Of a stretch of 64,000 nucleotides of DNA, positions 39,866 through 48,348 are shown one piece after another. The number at the start of each line of letters is the position of its first letter. Positions within the stretch are counted from its first letter, which is position 1. The notes beneath the pieces are model-generated. The model did not search any database, was not told where the DNA came from, and saw nothing but the letters and a program-made list of their open reading frames with translations. Origin of the DNA: Arenimonas composti TR7-09 = DSM 18010 (lineage in GTDB: Bacteria > Pseudomonadota > Gammaproteobacteria > Xanthomonadales > Xanthomonadaceae); contig NZ_AUFF01000007.1 of NCBI RefSeq assembly GCF_000426365.1, positions 1 to 64,000 on the forward strand. Direction: 5' to 3'. A program made the position numbers and the translations under genes.

Positions 39866-41602
39866 ATGTCCGACAAGCCGCTGACCGACATCTCCTTTTC
39901 CAGCTTCGCGCTGCATCCCGCCCTGCTCGCCGGGCTCGAAGCCGCCGGCTTCACCCGCTGCACCCCGATCCAGGCCCTGACCCTGCCGATCGCCCTGCAG
40001 GGCCGCGACGTCGCCGGCCAGGCACAGACCGGCACCGGCAAGACCCTCGCCTTCCTCGTCGCGCTGATGAACCGGCTGCTGACCCGTCCGGCCCTCGCCG
40101 AGCGCAAGCCCGAGGATCCGCGCGCGCTCATCCTCGCCCCGACCCGCGAGCTGGCCATCCAGATCCACAAGGACGCGGTGAAGTTCGGTGCCGATCTCGG
40201 CCTGCGCTTCGCCCTCGTCTACGGTGGCGTCGACTACGACAAGCAGCGCGAACTGCTGCAGCAGGGCGTCGACGTGATCATCGCCACGCCGGGCCGGCTG
40301 ATCGACTACGTGAAGCAGCACAAGGTCGTCTCGCTGCACGCCTGCGAAGTCTGCGTGCTCGACGAGGCCGACCGCATGTTCGACCTCGGCTTCATCAAGG
40401 ACATCCGCTTCCTGCTGCGGCGCATGCCGATCCGCACCGAACGCCAGACCCTGCTGTTCTCGGCGACGCTGAGCCACCGCGTGCTCGAGCTCGCCTACGA
40501 GCACATGAACGAGCCCGAGAAGCTCGTCGTCGAGACCGAGACGATCACCGCCGCGAAGGTGCGCCAGCTCGTCTACTTCCCGGCCGACGAGGAGAAGATC
40601 CCGCTGCTGATCGGCCTGCTGACGCGTTCGGAAGGCCATCGCACGATGGTGTTCGTGAACACCAAGGTCTGGGTCGAGCGCGTCGCGCGCGCGCTCGAGA
40701 AGGCCGGTTTCCGCGTCGGCGTGCTGTCCGGCGACGTGCCGCAGAAGAAGCGCGAGTCGCTGCTCGGCCGCTTCCAGAAGGGCCAGCTCGACATCCTGGT
40801 CGCCACCGACGTCGCCGCCCGCGGCCTGCACATCGACGGTGTCAGCCACGTCTACAACTACGACCTGCCGTTCGACGCCGAGGACTACGTGCACCGCATC
40901 GGCCGCACGGCGCGCCTGGGCGCCGAAGGCGACGCGATCAGCTTCGCCTGCGAGCGCTATGCGATGTCCTTGCCCGACATCGAGGCCTACATCGAACAGA
41001 AGCTGCCGACCGCGCCGGTCGATCCCGAACTGCTGGTGCCGGTGCCGCGCGCACCGCGGCCGAAGGTCGAGGGCGAGGACGACGGCGAGAGCATCGGCGC
41101 GATCTACCGCGAGGTCCGCGAGGCGCGCGCCGCCGAGGACGAGAAGCGCGGCCGTGCGCCGCGCGGTGGTGGCGGTGGTGGCGGCCGTAGCGGCAGCCGC
41201 GGTCCGCGCGGCGAGGGTGGCCGTGGCGACGGCGCCCGTGGCGAGGGCCGCGGTCGCGGCGAGCGGCGTCCGCGCCCGGCCGCGGCAGCCTCGGACGCGC
41301 CGGCGGTGGAAACGCCGGTGGCCGAGGGCGCCGAGCGCCCCGCCCAGCGTCCGCAGCCATCGGCACCGCTGTCGGCCGATCCGTCGGCGCCGCCGCGCAA
41401 GCGCCGCCGGCGTCGCCGCGGCCGTCCGGTCGAGGGCGCCGAGGCTGGCGAGAACGGCACGCCGCGGGCCGCCGAGTCGAAGCCGTCGGCGGCCAGCACG
41501 GCGCCGCCGTCCGCACCGGCATCCGGCAAGCCTTCGCTGCTCGGCCGCCTGAAGGCCGGGCTGCGTTCGCTGGTCAAGCGCAGCCCGCCGACCGGCCACT
41601 GA
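39866..41602 (+). CDS. rhlB: ATP-dependent RNA helicase RhlB with RG-rich C-terminal tail
   Basis: This 578-residue DEAD-box helicase opens with [31 protein letters not shown] (Q motif). AQTGTGKT (I), [17 protein letters not shown] (II), FSATLSH (III) and [10 protein letters not shown] (VI) follow. After about residue 400 comes a 170-residue tail with [22 protein letters not shown]-like RGG runs and a basic KRRRRRRG stretch. E. coli RhlB is 421 residues. RhlB feeds structured RNA to the degradosome. ATG 39866 begins MSDKPLTD. It is divergent from trxA. Confidence 0.94.
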   Translation: MSDKPLTDISFSSFALHPALLAGLEAAGFTRCTPIQALTLPIALQGRDVAGQAQTGTGKTLAFLVALMNRLLTRPALAERKPEDPRALILAPTRELAIQIHKDAVKFGADLGLRFALVYGGVDYDKQRELLQQGVDVIIATPGRLIDYVKQHKVVSLHACEVCVLDEADRMFDLGFIKDIRFLLRRMPIRTERQTLLFSATLSHRVLELAYEHMNEPEKLVVETETITAAKVRQLVYFPADEEKIPLLIGLLTRSEGHRTMVFVNTKVWVERVARALEKAGFRVGVLSGDVPQKKRESLLGRFQKGQLDILVATDVAARGLHIDGVSHVYNYDLPFDAEDYVHRIGRTARLGAEGDAISFACERYAMSLPDIEAYIEQKLPTAPVDPELLVPVPRAPRPKVEGEDDGESIGAIYREVREARAAEDEKRGRAPRGGGGGGGRSGSRGPRGEGGRGDGARGEGRGRGERRPRPAAAASDAPAVETPVAEGAERPAQRPQPSAPLSADPSAPPRKRRRRRRGRPVEGAEAGENGTPRAAESKPSAASTAPPSAPASGKPSLLGRLKAGLRSLVKRSPPTGH

Positions 41603-41618
41603 GCCCCCGCGGCGACGC

Positions 41619-42305
41619 ATGTCCCTGCTTCGCTTCGACAATGTCTCCAAGACCTGGCCCGGCGTCGCCGCCGGGCTGAGCGACGTCAGCTTCCGCGTCG
41701 AGGACGGCGAGATGCTGTTCGTGACCGGCCATTCCGGCGCCGGCAAGAGCACCCTGCTGCGCCTGGTGCACCTGTCCGAGCGGCCGAGCCGCGGCACGGT
41801 GCTGTTCGAGGAACGCAATCTCGCGAAGGTGCGCGGCAGCAAGGTGCCGCTGCACCGGCGCCAGGTCGGGGTCGTGTTCCAGGACCACCGGCTGCTGACC
41901 GACCGCACCGTGTTCGACAACGTCGCGCTGCCGCTGCTGATCGCCGGCACGCCGGCGGCCGAGGTCGGCAAGCGGGTGCGCCATGTGCTCGACCAGGTCG
42001 GCCTGGGTGACCGCGGCAAGGCGCTGCCGCTGCAGCTTTCGACCGGCGAACAGCAGCGCGTGGGCATCGCCCGCGCGATCGTCGCGCAGCCGAAGCTGCT
42101 GGTCGCCGACGAACCCACCGGCAACCTCGACCCGCAACTGGCGGCCGAGATCATGCAGCTGTTCGCTTCGCTGCCGGCGCTCGGCACGACGGTGATGATC
42201 GCCAGTCACGACCTCGCGCTGGTCAAGCGCATGCGCCGGCGGGTGCTGGTGCTCGACCATGGCCGCCTCGTCGACGACATCGCCCCCGAGGACCTCGCCG
42301 CATGA
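41619..42305 (+). CDS. ftsE: Cell division ATP-binding protein FtsE
   Basis: This 228-residue ABC ATPase has Walker A GHSGAGKST, Q-loop VVFQDHRLL, signature LSTGEQQR and Walker B LLVADEPTGNLD. With FtsX it forms the complex that activates septal peptidoglycan hydrolases. The LLRFDNVSKTWPG start fits the family. It overlaps ftsX by ATGA and lies 16 bases after rhlB. ftsY, usually the neighbour, is not here. Confidence 0.95.
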   Translation: MSLLRFDNVSKTWPGVAAGLSDVSFRVEDGEMLFVTGHSGAGKSTLLRLVHLSERPSRGTVLFEERNLAKVRGSKVPLHRRQVGVVFQDHRLLTDRTVFDNVALPLLIAGTPAAEVGKRVRHVLDQVGLGDRGKALPLQLSTGEQQRVGIARAIVAQPKLLVADEPTGNLDPQLAAEIMQLFASLPALGTTVMIASHDLALVKRMRRRVLVLDHGRLVDDIAPEDLAA

Positions 42306-43273
42306 GCCGTCGCGAGGTGCCGGCGAAACCCGCCGCCGCGGCGACCCGCACCGTGGCCACCCGCCGCCGGCTGCGCGCCTGGCGCGAACAGCATGTGCAT
42401 GCGTTGCTGTCGAGCCTGGGCCGGCTCGCGCGGCGGCCGTTCGCGACCCTGCTGACGGTCGGGGTGATGGCGGTGGCGCTGGCGCTGCCGCTCGGCCTGG
42501 GGCTGGCGCTGGCGAACATCGAGCGCTTCTCCGGCAGCGTCGCCGAGTCGCGCGAGGTCAGCGCCTTCCTGAAGCCCGACATCGACGCCCACACCGCCCG
42601 CTCGCTGGCCGGCGGCCTGACGATGCGCCCCGACGTCGCCGAGGTGAAGGTGAAGACGCCGGAGGAGGCGCTCGCCGAGTTCCGGGCGATGAGCGAACTC
42701 GGCGACGCGCTCGACCTGCTGGCCGAAAACCCGCTGCCGGCGGTGCTGGTCGTGCAGCCGCGCGACGACGGCGCCGCCCTGGTGGAGGCGCTGCAGCTGA
42801 TGCCGCAGGTGGAATACGTGCAGCACGATGCGGTCTGGCGGCAGCGGCTCGGCGCCTGGCTCGGCTTCGGCGAACGCCTGGTGCAGGTGATCGCGGTACT
42901 GCTCGGCCTCGGCGTGCTGCTGGTGGTCGGCAATACCGTGCGCCTGGACATCGCCGCCCGCGCCGAGGAGATCGGCGTGCTGCAGCACCTCGGCGCCACC
43001 GACGGCTTCGTGCGCCGGCCGTTCCTGTATCTGGGCGCCTGCTACGGGCTGCTCGCCGGTCTGTTCGCCGCCGGTCTGCTGGCGGCCGCCGGCCAGGCCC
43101 TGCAGCCGCGGCTGGCGGCCCTGGTCGCCAGTTACGGCAGCCGCTTCACCCTCGAGGGACCCGGCTGGCAGGGTGGCGGCCTGCTGCTGGTCGCGGCCGC
43201 CGGCATCGGGTGGCTGGGCGCGTGGCTCGCGACAGGGCATCATCTACGCCGGACCCGTCCCACGGACGTGTGA
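42302..43273 (+). CDS. ftsX: Cell division protein FtsX (ABC permease)
   Basis: This 323-residue permease has an N-terminal basic tail, TM1 (about 60-85), a periplasmic domain (about 90-190) and three further TMs (about 200-315). Family motifs include PFATLLTVGVMAVALALPLGL, VAEVKVKTPEEAL and EEIGVLQHLGATDGFVRRPFLYLG. Its ATG overlaps the ftsE stop, as usual. Four bases separate it from the response regulator gene that replaces the expected rpoH position. Confidence 0.95.
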   Translation: MSRREVPAKPAAAATRTVATRRRLRAWREQHVHALLSSLGRLARRPFATLLTVGVMAVALALPLGLGLALANIERFSGSVAESREVSAFLKPDIDAHTARSLAGGLTMRPDVAEVKVKTPEEALAEFRAMSELGDALDLLAENPLPAVLVVQPRDDGAALVEALQLMPQVEYVQHDAVWRQRLGAWLGFGERLVQVIAVLLGLGVLLVVGNTVRLDIAARAEEIGVLQHLGATDGFVRRPFLYLGACYGLLAGLFAAGLLAAAGQALQPRLAALVASYGSRFTLEGPGWQGGGLLLVAAAGIGWLGAWLATGHHLRRTRPTDV

Positions 43274-43276
43274 TCA

Positions 43277-44125
43277 ATGAGCAGCCCCGTCTTCCGCACC
43301 TTCGACACCAGTCAGCCGCGCATCATGGTCGTGGACGGCTCCAAGGTCGTGCGCAAGATGATCGAGGGCGTGCTGCGGCAGCAGTTGCCCGGCATGGAGT
43401 TCGTCGGCTGCGAATCCGGCGAGGAAGCCAAGGCCGCGCTGCAGTCCGGCCAGATCAACCTGGTCACGACCGCGCTGCGCCTGCCGGACATGGACGGCCT
43501 CGACCTCGCGCGCTACCTGCGCGAGCACACGCCGCAGGCCTACATTCCGATCATCGTGGTCTCCGGCGACGTGCAGGAGCGCCTCGAGAGCCGGCAGATC
43601 AGCGACGACGTCACCGACTACTTCGACAAGTCGCTCGGCTTCAACGCGCTCGCCGCCTTCATCAAGGGCTATGTCGCGCCGGAGTCGGAAGCCGGCGGCG
43701 AGGTGCTCTACGTCGAGGACAGCCGCGTCGTCGCGATGGCGACACGGCGCATGCTCGAGAAGCACGGCTTGACCGTGGTGCATGCCACCGGCGTCGAGGA
43801 CGCGATCGCCCATCTGGAGACCGCGAAATCGCAGGGCAAGGTGCCCGGCCCCGACGTCGTGCTCACCGACGTCTACCTGAAGGGCGAATTGACCGGCAAG
43901 GACCTGCTGAAGTCGATCCGCAGGGATTTCGCCTACGCCAAGGGCCTGCTGCCGGTGCTGGTGATGACCGGCGACGCCAACCCCGCGAACCAGACCGACC
44001 TGCTGCGCGCCGGCGCCAACGACCTCGTGCAGAAGCCGATCGAGGAGCGCCTGCTGGTGACCAAGCTGCTGTTCCAGCTGCGGGTCGGCCGGCTGCTGCG
44101 CGAGAAGGCGGCCCGGAAGGCGTGA
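43277..44125 (+). CDS. Tandem-receiver response regulator with first receiver lacking the phospho-Asp
   Basis: This 282-residue protein consists of two CheY-like domains and no output domain. In the first (about 14-130) the phosphoacceptor is replaced by Ala66 (VTTALRLPDMDG) and the acidic pocket is reduced to VVDGS. The second (about 142-270) keeps VEDS and Asp198 in VVLTDVYLKG with the Lys in VQKPIEE. The first domain is therefore probably a phosphorylation-independent interaction module. It sits between ftsX and ung (GTGA overlap with ung). Confidence 0.9.
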   Translation: MSSPVFRTFDTSQPRIMVVDGSKVVRKMIEGVLRQQLPGMEFVGCESGEEAKAALQSGQINLVTTALRLPDMDGLDLARYLREHTPQAYIPIIVVSGDVQERLESRQISDDVTDYFDKSLGFNALAAFIKGYVAPESEAGGEVLYVEDSRVVAMATRRMLEKHGLTVVHATGVEDAIAHLETAKSQGKVPGPDVVLTDVYLKGELTGKDLLKSIRRDFAYAKGLLPVLVMTGDANPANQTDLLRAGANDLVQKPIEERLLVTKLLFQLRVGRLLREKAARKA

Positions 44126-44859
44126 ACACGCCGCCGGAGGCGGCCGGCGACGACCGCGTCCGCCTGCATCCCTCCTGGAAGGCGCGCGTCGGCGAGCACC
44201 TGCTGCAGCCGAAGATGCGCGAACTCGCGGATTTCCTGCGCGCACGCAAGGCCGCCGGTGCGCGCATCTACCCGCCGGGGCCGCGGATCTTCGCGGCGCT
44301 GGACGCCACCCCCTTCGACGAGGTCAAGGTCGTCATCCTCGGCCAGGACCCCTACCACGGCCCTGGCCAGGCCCACGGGCTGTGCTTCTCGGTCGCGCCG
44401 GGCCTGCCGGTGCCGCCGTCGCTGCAGAACATCTACAAGGAGATCCAGGCCGACCTCGGCATCCCGCCGCCGGACCATGGCTGCCTGCTGCCCTGGGCGC
44501 GCCGCGGGGTGCTGCTGCTCAACGCCGTGCTGACGGTCGAGGACGGCCAGCCGGGCGCCCACCAGGGCAAGGGCTGGGAGGGCTTCACGGACGCGGTCGT
44601 CGAGGCCCTGGACCGTGAACGCGAGGGCCTGGTCTTCATGCTCTGGGGCAGCTACGCCCAGGCCAAGGGCAAGCTGCTGCGCGGCCGCCACTGCGTGCTG
44701 CGGGCCCCGCACCCCTCGCCGCTGTCGGCGCACCGGGGCTTCTTCGGCTGCGGCCACTTCGGCAAGGCCAACCGCTGGCTGGCCGGGGCCGGGCTGGCGC
44801 CCGTCGACTGGTCACTGCCCGGCCGGGCCGAGGTCGAGGCGATGCTCGCGGCCCCTTGA
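44122..44859 (+). CDS. ung: Uracil-DNA glycosylase family 1
   Basis: This 245-residue glycosylase removes uracil from DNA in base excision repair. Motifs are VVILGQDPYHGPGQAHGLCFSV with the catalytic Asp, LLLNAVLTVEDG (uracil recognition), and HPSPLSAHRGFFGCGHF with the catalytic His and the leucine loop. The start is GTG 44122, overlapping the response regulator stop (GTGA) with GGAAGG upstream. Length is close to E. coli Ung (229). Confidence 0.95.
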   Translation: MNTPPEAAGDDRVRLHPSWKARVGEHLLQPKMRELADFLRARKAAGARIYPPGPRIFAALDATPFDEVKVVILGQDPYHGPGQAHGLCFSVAPGLPVPPSLQNIYKEIQADLGIPPPDHGCLLPWARRGVLLLNAVLTVEDGQPGAHQGKGWEGFTDAVVEALDREREGLVFMLWGSYAQAKGKLLRGRHCVLRAPHPSPLSAHRGFFGCGHFGKANRWLAGAGLAPVDWSLPGRAEVEAMLAAP

Positions 44860-44905
44860 AGCCGCCGTTCCGGTCCCCATCACCACTCGACCGTCAGCTT
44901 CCCGA

Positions 44906-44925
44906 GCGTTGCATGAACGCAACGG
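44906..44925 (+). repeat. Stem-loop between ung and rpoH
   Basis: CGTTGC (44907-44912) and GCAACG (44919-44924) pair around ATGAAC. A weaker outer pairing TTCCC/GGGAA (44899-44903 and 44929-44933) extends it. It may end ung transcripts before the rpoH promoter. Confidence 0.5.
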
Positions 44926-44945
44926 TCAGGGAACTTTCGGGCCGT

Positions 44946-44972
44946 TTAGCACTCCAATGGGGCCAGTGCTAG
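44946..44972 (+). promoter_or_regulatory. CIRCE-like HrcA operator overlapping the rpoH promoter
   Basis: The left half is exactly TTAGCACTC (44946-44954), followed by 9 bases. The right half is CAGTGCTAG (44964-44972), matching 7 of 9 bases of GAGTGCTAA. The core TAGCACT/AGTGCTA is perfectly palindromic. CIRCE is the HrcA repressor site of heat-shock genes, with the same 9-9-9 geometry. It overlaps the likely -35 (TTAGCA) and -10 (TAGACT, 44970-44975; 18-base spacer), so HrcA would block rpoH transcription. The hrcA gene is not in the window. Confidence 0.7.
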
Positions 44973-44997
44973 ACTCCAGCCCATGAACGAGGACCGC

Positions 44998-45861
<864 letters not shown>

Positions 45862-45886
45862 GCCGCGGTCTGCACAGATGACGAAC

Positions 45887-45914
45887 GGCCCCGCGATGCG
45901 GGGCCATTTGTTTT
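45887..45914 (+). terminator. Rho-independent terminator after rpoH
   Basis: GGCCCCGC (45887-45894) and GCGGGGCC (45898-45905) form an 8-bp stem with a GAT loop, followed by ATTTGTTTT. It ends rpoH; on the other strand it lies just past the convergent hypothetical gene, whose stop codon overlaps the T-run. Confidence 0.92.
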
Positions 45915-46885
45915 CAGGCTCCGGAAGCCTCCGCGGATTCGCCGGCGTCGGGTGACGGTGCGGCATCGGCTTCCGGTTCGGGCGATTGCGGCTCCGGCTC
46001 TGGCGCGGGCGCGGGCGCCGGCAACTCGGGCTCCGGCTCGCTCCCCGGCACGGGTTCGCCCGGCGACGCCGGCAAGGGCTCCGGCGCCGCGGCCGGCATC
46101 GCGACCGGCACCTCTTCGCCGGTGGCGGTCAGGATGATCGGCGTCCGTCGCCGGCGCACGTCCGACCACACCGGGCCGAGGCCGTCGGTGGACCCGGTCT
46201 CGTTGTCCGTGCCGGTGCCGGTGTCGGTATCGATATCGGGCGCGGCGGCGTCCCCGGCGGGAAGGGCGGTCGGCGCGACGGCCGCCGGCGCATCCGCGGC
46301 GACCTCCGCCGGCGCGTTCCCGGCGATCTCCATCGGCGCCTCGGCAGGGGACTCCGGCGCGGGTCCCGCCACCGCCGCCGCCGGATCGGGCACCTCCCAG
46401 CGGAAGGCGCGGATGGCGTCCTCGAAGCGCTGGGCGTCGCGGTGGTAGCGCTGGATGCCGGGATAGCGCAGTTGCACCAGCAGGCGGGATTCGCCGTGGT
46501 CGACGGCGTATGCGGTGAAGATCATCCCGTTCGCCTGGATGGTCGAATGGCGCCAGCCGCGGTTGCCGCCGATCCGCGCGCGCCGCGCCGGGCGGCCGGT
46601 CGGCGCGATCATCGTCGGGTCGGCGAGCTGCGCGGCGGCGACCCGCGCGTCGATGCCCCAGGTCGTCGCCAGCGGCATCACGGTCAGGGTGAACAGCGCC
46701 CGCGGCAGCACCTCGCCCTCGCGCACGAAGGTCCAGGTCCAGCCGTTCGCGCCGACCTGCGCGGCGTCGTCGGGCGCGACGAAACCGTCGGGGAGCTCGA
46801 AGCGGCCCACGGGCGTCGCCACCTCGTCGGCGGCGGCGCTGCCGGCGGCGATCAGCAGGAGCAGGGCGGACCAGCGGATGGGCAC
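45914..46885 (-). CDS. Exported hypothetical protein with Pro/Glu-rich C-terminal tail
   Basis: I do not recognise a family. The 323-residue reading from GTG 46885 starts with a clear signal peptide (MPIRWSALLLLIAAGSAAA). A compact domain (about 22-160) follows, with VGRFELPDGFVAPDDAAQVG, WTWTFVREGEVLPRALFTLTVMP and RYHRDAQRFEDAIRAFRW. The last about 160 residues are low complexity Ala/Pro/Glu/Asp with PEPEPELPAPAPAPEPEP repeats, suggesting a periplasm-spanning or disordered linker. It is convergent with rpoH. Confidence 0.75.
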   Translation of the reverse strand: MPIRWSALLLLIAAGSAAADEVATPVGRFELPDGFVAPDDAAQVGANGWTWTFVREGEVLPRALFTLTVMPLATTWGIDARVAAAQLADPTMIAPTGRPARRARIGGNRGWRHSTIQANGMIFTAYAVDHGESRLLVQLRYPGIQRYHRDAQRFEDAIRAFRWEVPDPAAAVAGPAPESPAEAPMEIAGNAPAEVAADAPAAVAPTALPAGDAAAPDIDTDTGTGTDNETGSTDGLGPVWSDVRRRRTPIILTATGEEVPVAMPAAAPEPLPASPGEPVPGSEPEPELPAPAPAPEPEPQSPEPEADAAPSPDAGESAEASGA

Positions 46886-46965
46886 GGTCGGGTTCCGGTG
46901 GGCGACGGCCCGCACATCGTCGCCATTCCGCCCGGGCATCGCCAGCCCGCGCGCCGCGGACGAAC

Positions 46966-48219
46966 TCAGTCCGGCGGTGGACGCCCCGAGATGATTCGCG
47001 CGTGGCGCTGATAGGTCCAGTACGACCAGCCCCAGTTCAGCAGCACGATCAGGCGGTTGCGGAAGCCGATCAGGAAGAACAGGTGGGCGACGAGCCAGAA
47101 CCACCAGGCCAGCAGGCCGGACAGGCGCAGGCGCCCGAAGTCGACGACGGCGGCCATGCGGCCGATCGTCGCCAGGTTGCCGAAGTCGCGGTAACGGAAC
47201 GCCGCTGACGGCGTGCCGCGCAGGCGGGCTCGGATGACCGCGGCGACGTGCGCGCCCATCTGCTTGGCCGCCGGCGCGACGCCGGGGACCGCGCGGTCGC
47301 GTCCGGCATCGCGCACCGCCGCGAGGTCGCCGGCGACGAAGACCTCCGGTCGCCCGGGCAGCGACAGGTCGGCCTCGACCGGCACGCGGCCGGCGCGGTC
47401 GGTCGCGACGCCGAGCTGGGCGCCCAGCGGCGAGGCGGCGACGCCGGCGGCCCACAGCACGGTCCGCGCCGGCAGGCGTTCGTCGCCGATCGCGACGCCG
47501 TCGGCGTCGATCGCGGTGACCGGCCGCCCGGTGTGCACCTCGACGCCGAGCCGCTGCAGCATCGCCCGCGTCTTCTCCGACAGTTCCTGGGGCATCGTCG
47601 CCAGCGGCCGCGGCCCCGCTTCGACCAGATGCACGCGGGCGCTGCGCGGGTCGGCGTGGCGGAACTCGCGCGGCAGCGTGTGGCGGGCGATCTCGGCGAG
47701 CGTGCCGGCGAGCTCGACGCCGGTCGGGCCGCCGCCGATCACCACGAAGTTCAGCCAGGCCGCGCGCGCGGCCGGGTCCGGTTCGCGCTCGGCCGCCTCG
47801 AACGCCGACAGGAGGCGGCGGCGGATCGCCAGCGCGTCGTCGAGCGTCTTCAGCCCGGGCGCATGCGTGGCCCAGGCATCGTTGCCGAAATAGGCATGGG
47901 TGGCGCCGGTGGCGACGACGAGGAAGTCGTAGGCGAGTTCGCCGCCGGCGCATTGCACACGGCGCGCGCCGGTGTCGATGCGCTGCACCTCGTCCATGCG
48001 CACGGTGACGTTGCGCTGCCGGCGCAGGATGTGGCGCAGCGGCGCGGCGATGTCCGGTGCCGACAGACCCGCGGTCGCCACCTGGTAGAGCAGCGGCTGG
48101 AAAAGGTGGTGATTGGTGCGGTCGACGACGGTGATCCGCACCGGCGCCGACGCCAGCGCCCGCGTGCACCACAACCCGGCGAAACCCCCACCGAGCACGA
48201 GGACGTGCGGCTCACTCAT
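46966..48219 (-). CDS. Type II NADH dehydrogenase-like FAD oxidoreductase
   Basis: This 417-residue protein has an FAD-binding Rossmann start (VLVLGGGFAGLWCTRALA), NHHLFQPLLYQVATAGLSAPDIA, the NADH-binding VVIGGGPTGVELAGTLAEIA, and VFVAGDLAAV (FAD). The amphipathic C-terminal segment LLAWWFWLVAHLFFLIGFRNRLIVLLNWGWSYW could anchor it to the membrane. This is the NDH-2 pattern, passing electrons from NADH to quinone without pumping. ATG 48219 has GGAG upstream; GTG 48222 would add one residue. Confidence 0.93.
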   Translation of the reverse strand: MSEPHVLVLGGGFAGLWCTRALASAPVRITVVDRTNHHLFQPLLYQVATAGLSAPDIAAPLRHILRRQRNVTVRMDEVQRIDTGARRVQCAGGELAYDFLVVATGATHAYFGNDAWATHAPGLKTLDDALAIRRRLLSAFEAAEREPDPAARAAWLNFVVIGGGPTGVELAGTLAEIARHTLPREFRHADPRSARVHLVEAGPRPLATMPQELSEKTRAMLQRLGVEVHTGRPVTAIDADGVAIGDERLPARTVLWAAGVAASPLGAQLGVATDRAGRVPVEADLSLPGRPEVFVAGDLAAVRDAGRDRAVPGVAPAAKQMGAHVAAVIRARLRGTPSAAFRYRDFGNLATIGRMAAVVDFGRLRLSGLLAWWFWLVAHLFFLIGFRNRLIVLLNWGWSYWTYQRHARIISGRPPPD

Positions 48220-48260
48220 CACTCGCTCCCGGGCGTCCTGCGCATGCCGCCATCTTCGCG

Positions 48261-48347
48261 GAGAAACGAGGAACGAGGAACGGGGAACGAGGAACGAGTG
48301 GAAGCGCCTGCGCTCACTCGTTCCTCGTTCCTCGTTCCTCGTTCCTG
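48261..48347. repeat. CGAGGAA heptamer inverted repeat between NDH-2 and priA
   Basis: The left arm (48261-48299) is five near-identical CGAGGAA-type heptamers, one with a CGGGGAA variant. The right arm (48316-48347) carries the complementary CTCGTTC units, ending two bases before the priA stop codon. The centre is AAGCGCCTGCGCT-like and itself palindromic. It has the same design as the elements at 6678 and 57461. Confidence 0.87.
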
Positions 48348-48348
48348 C

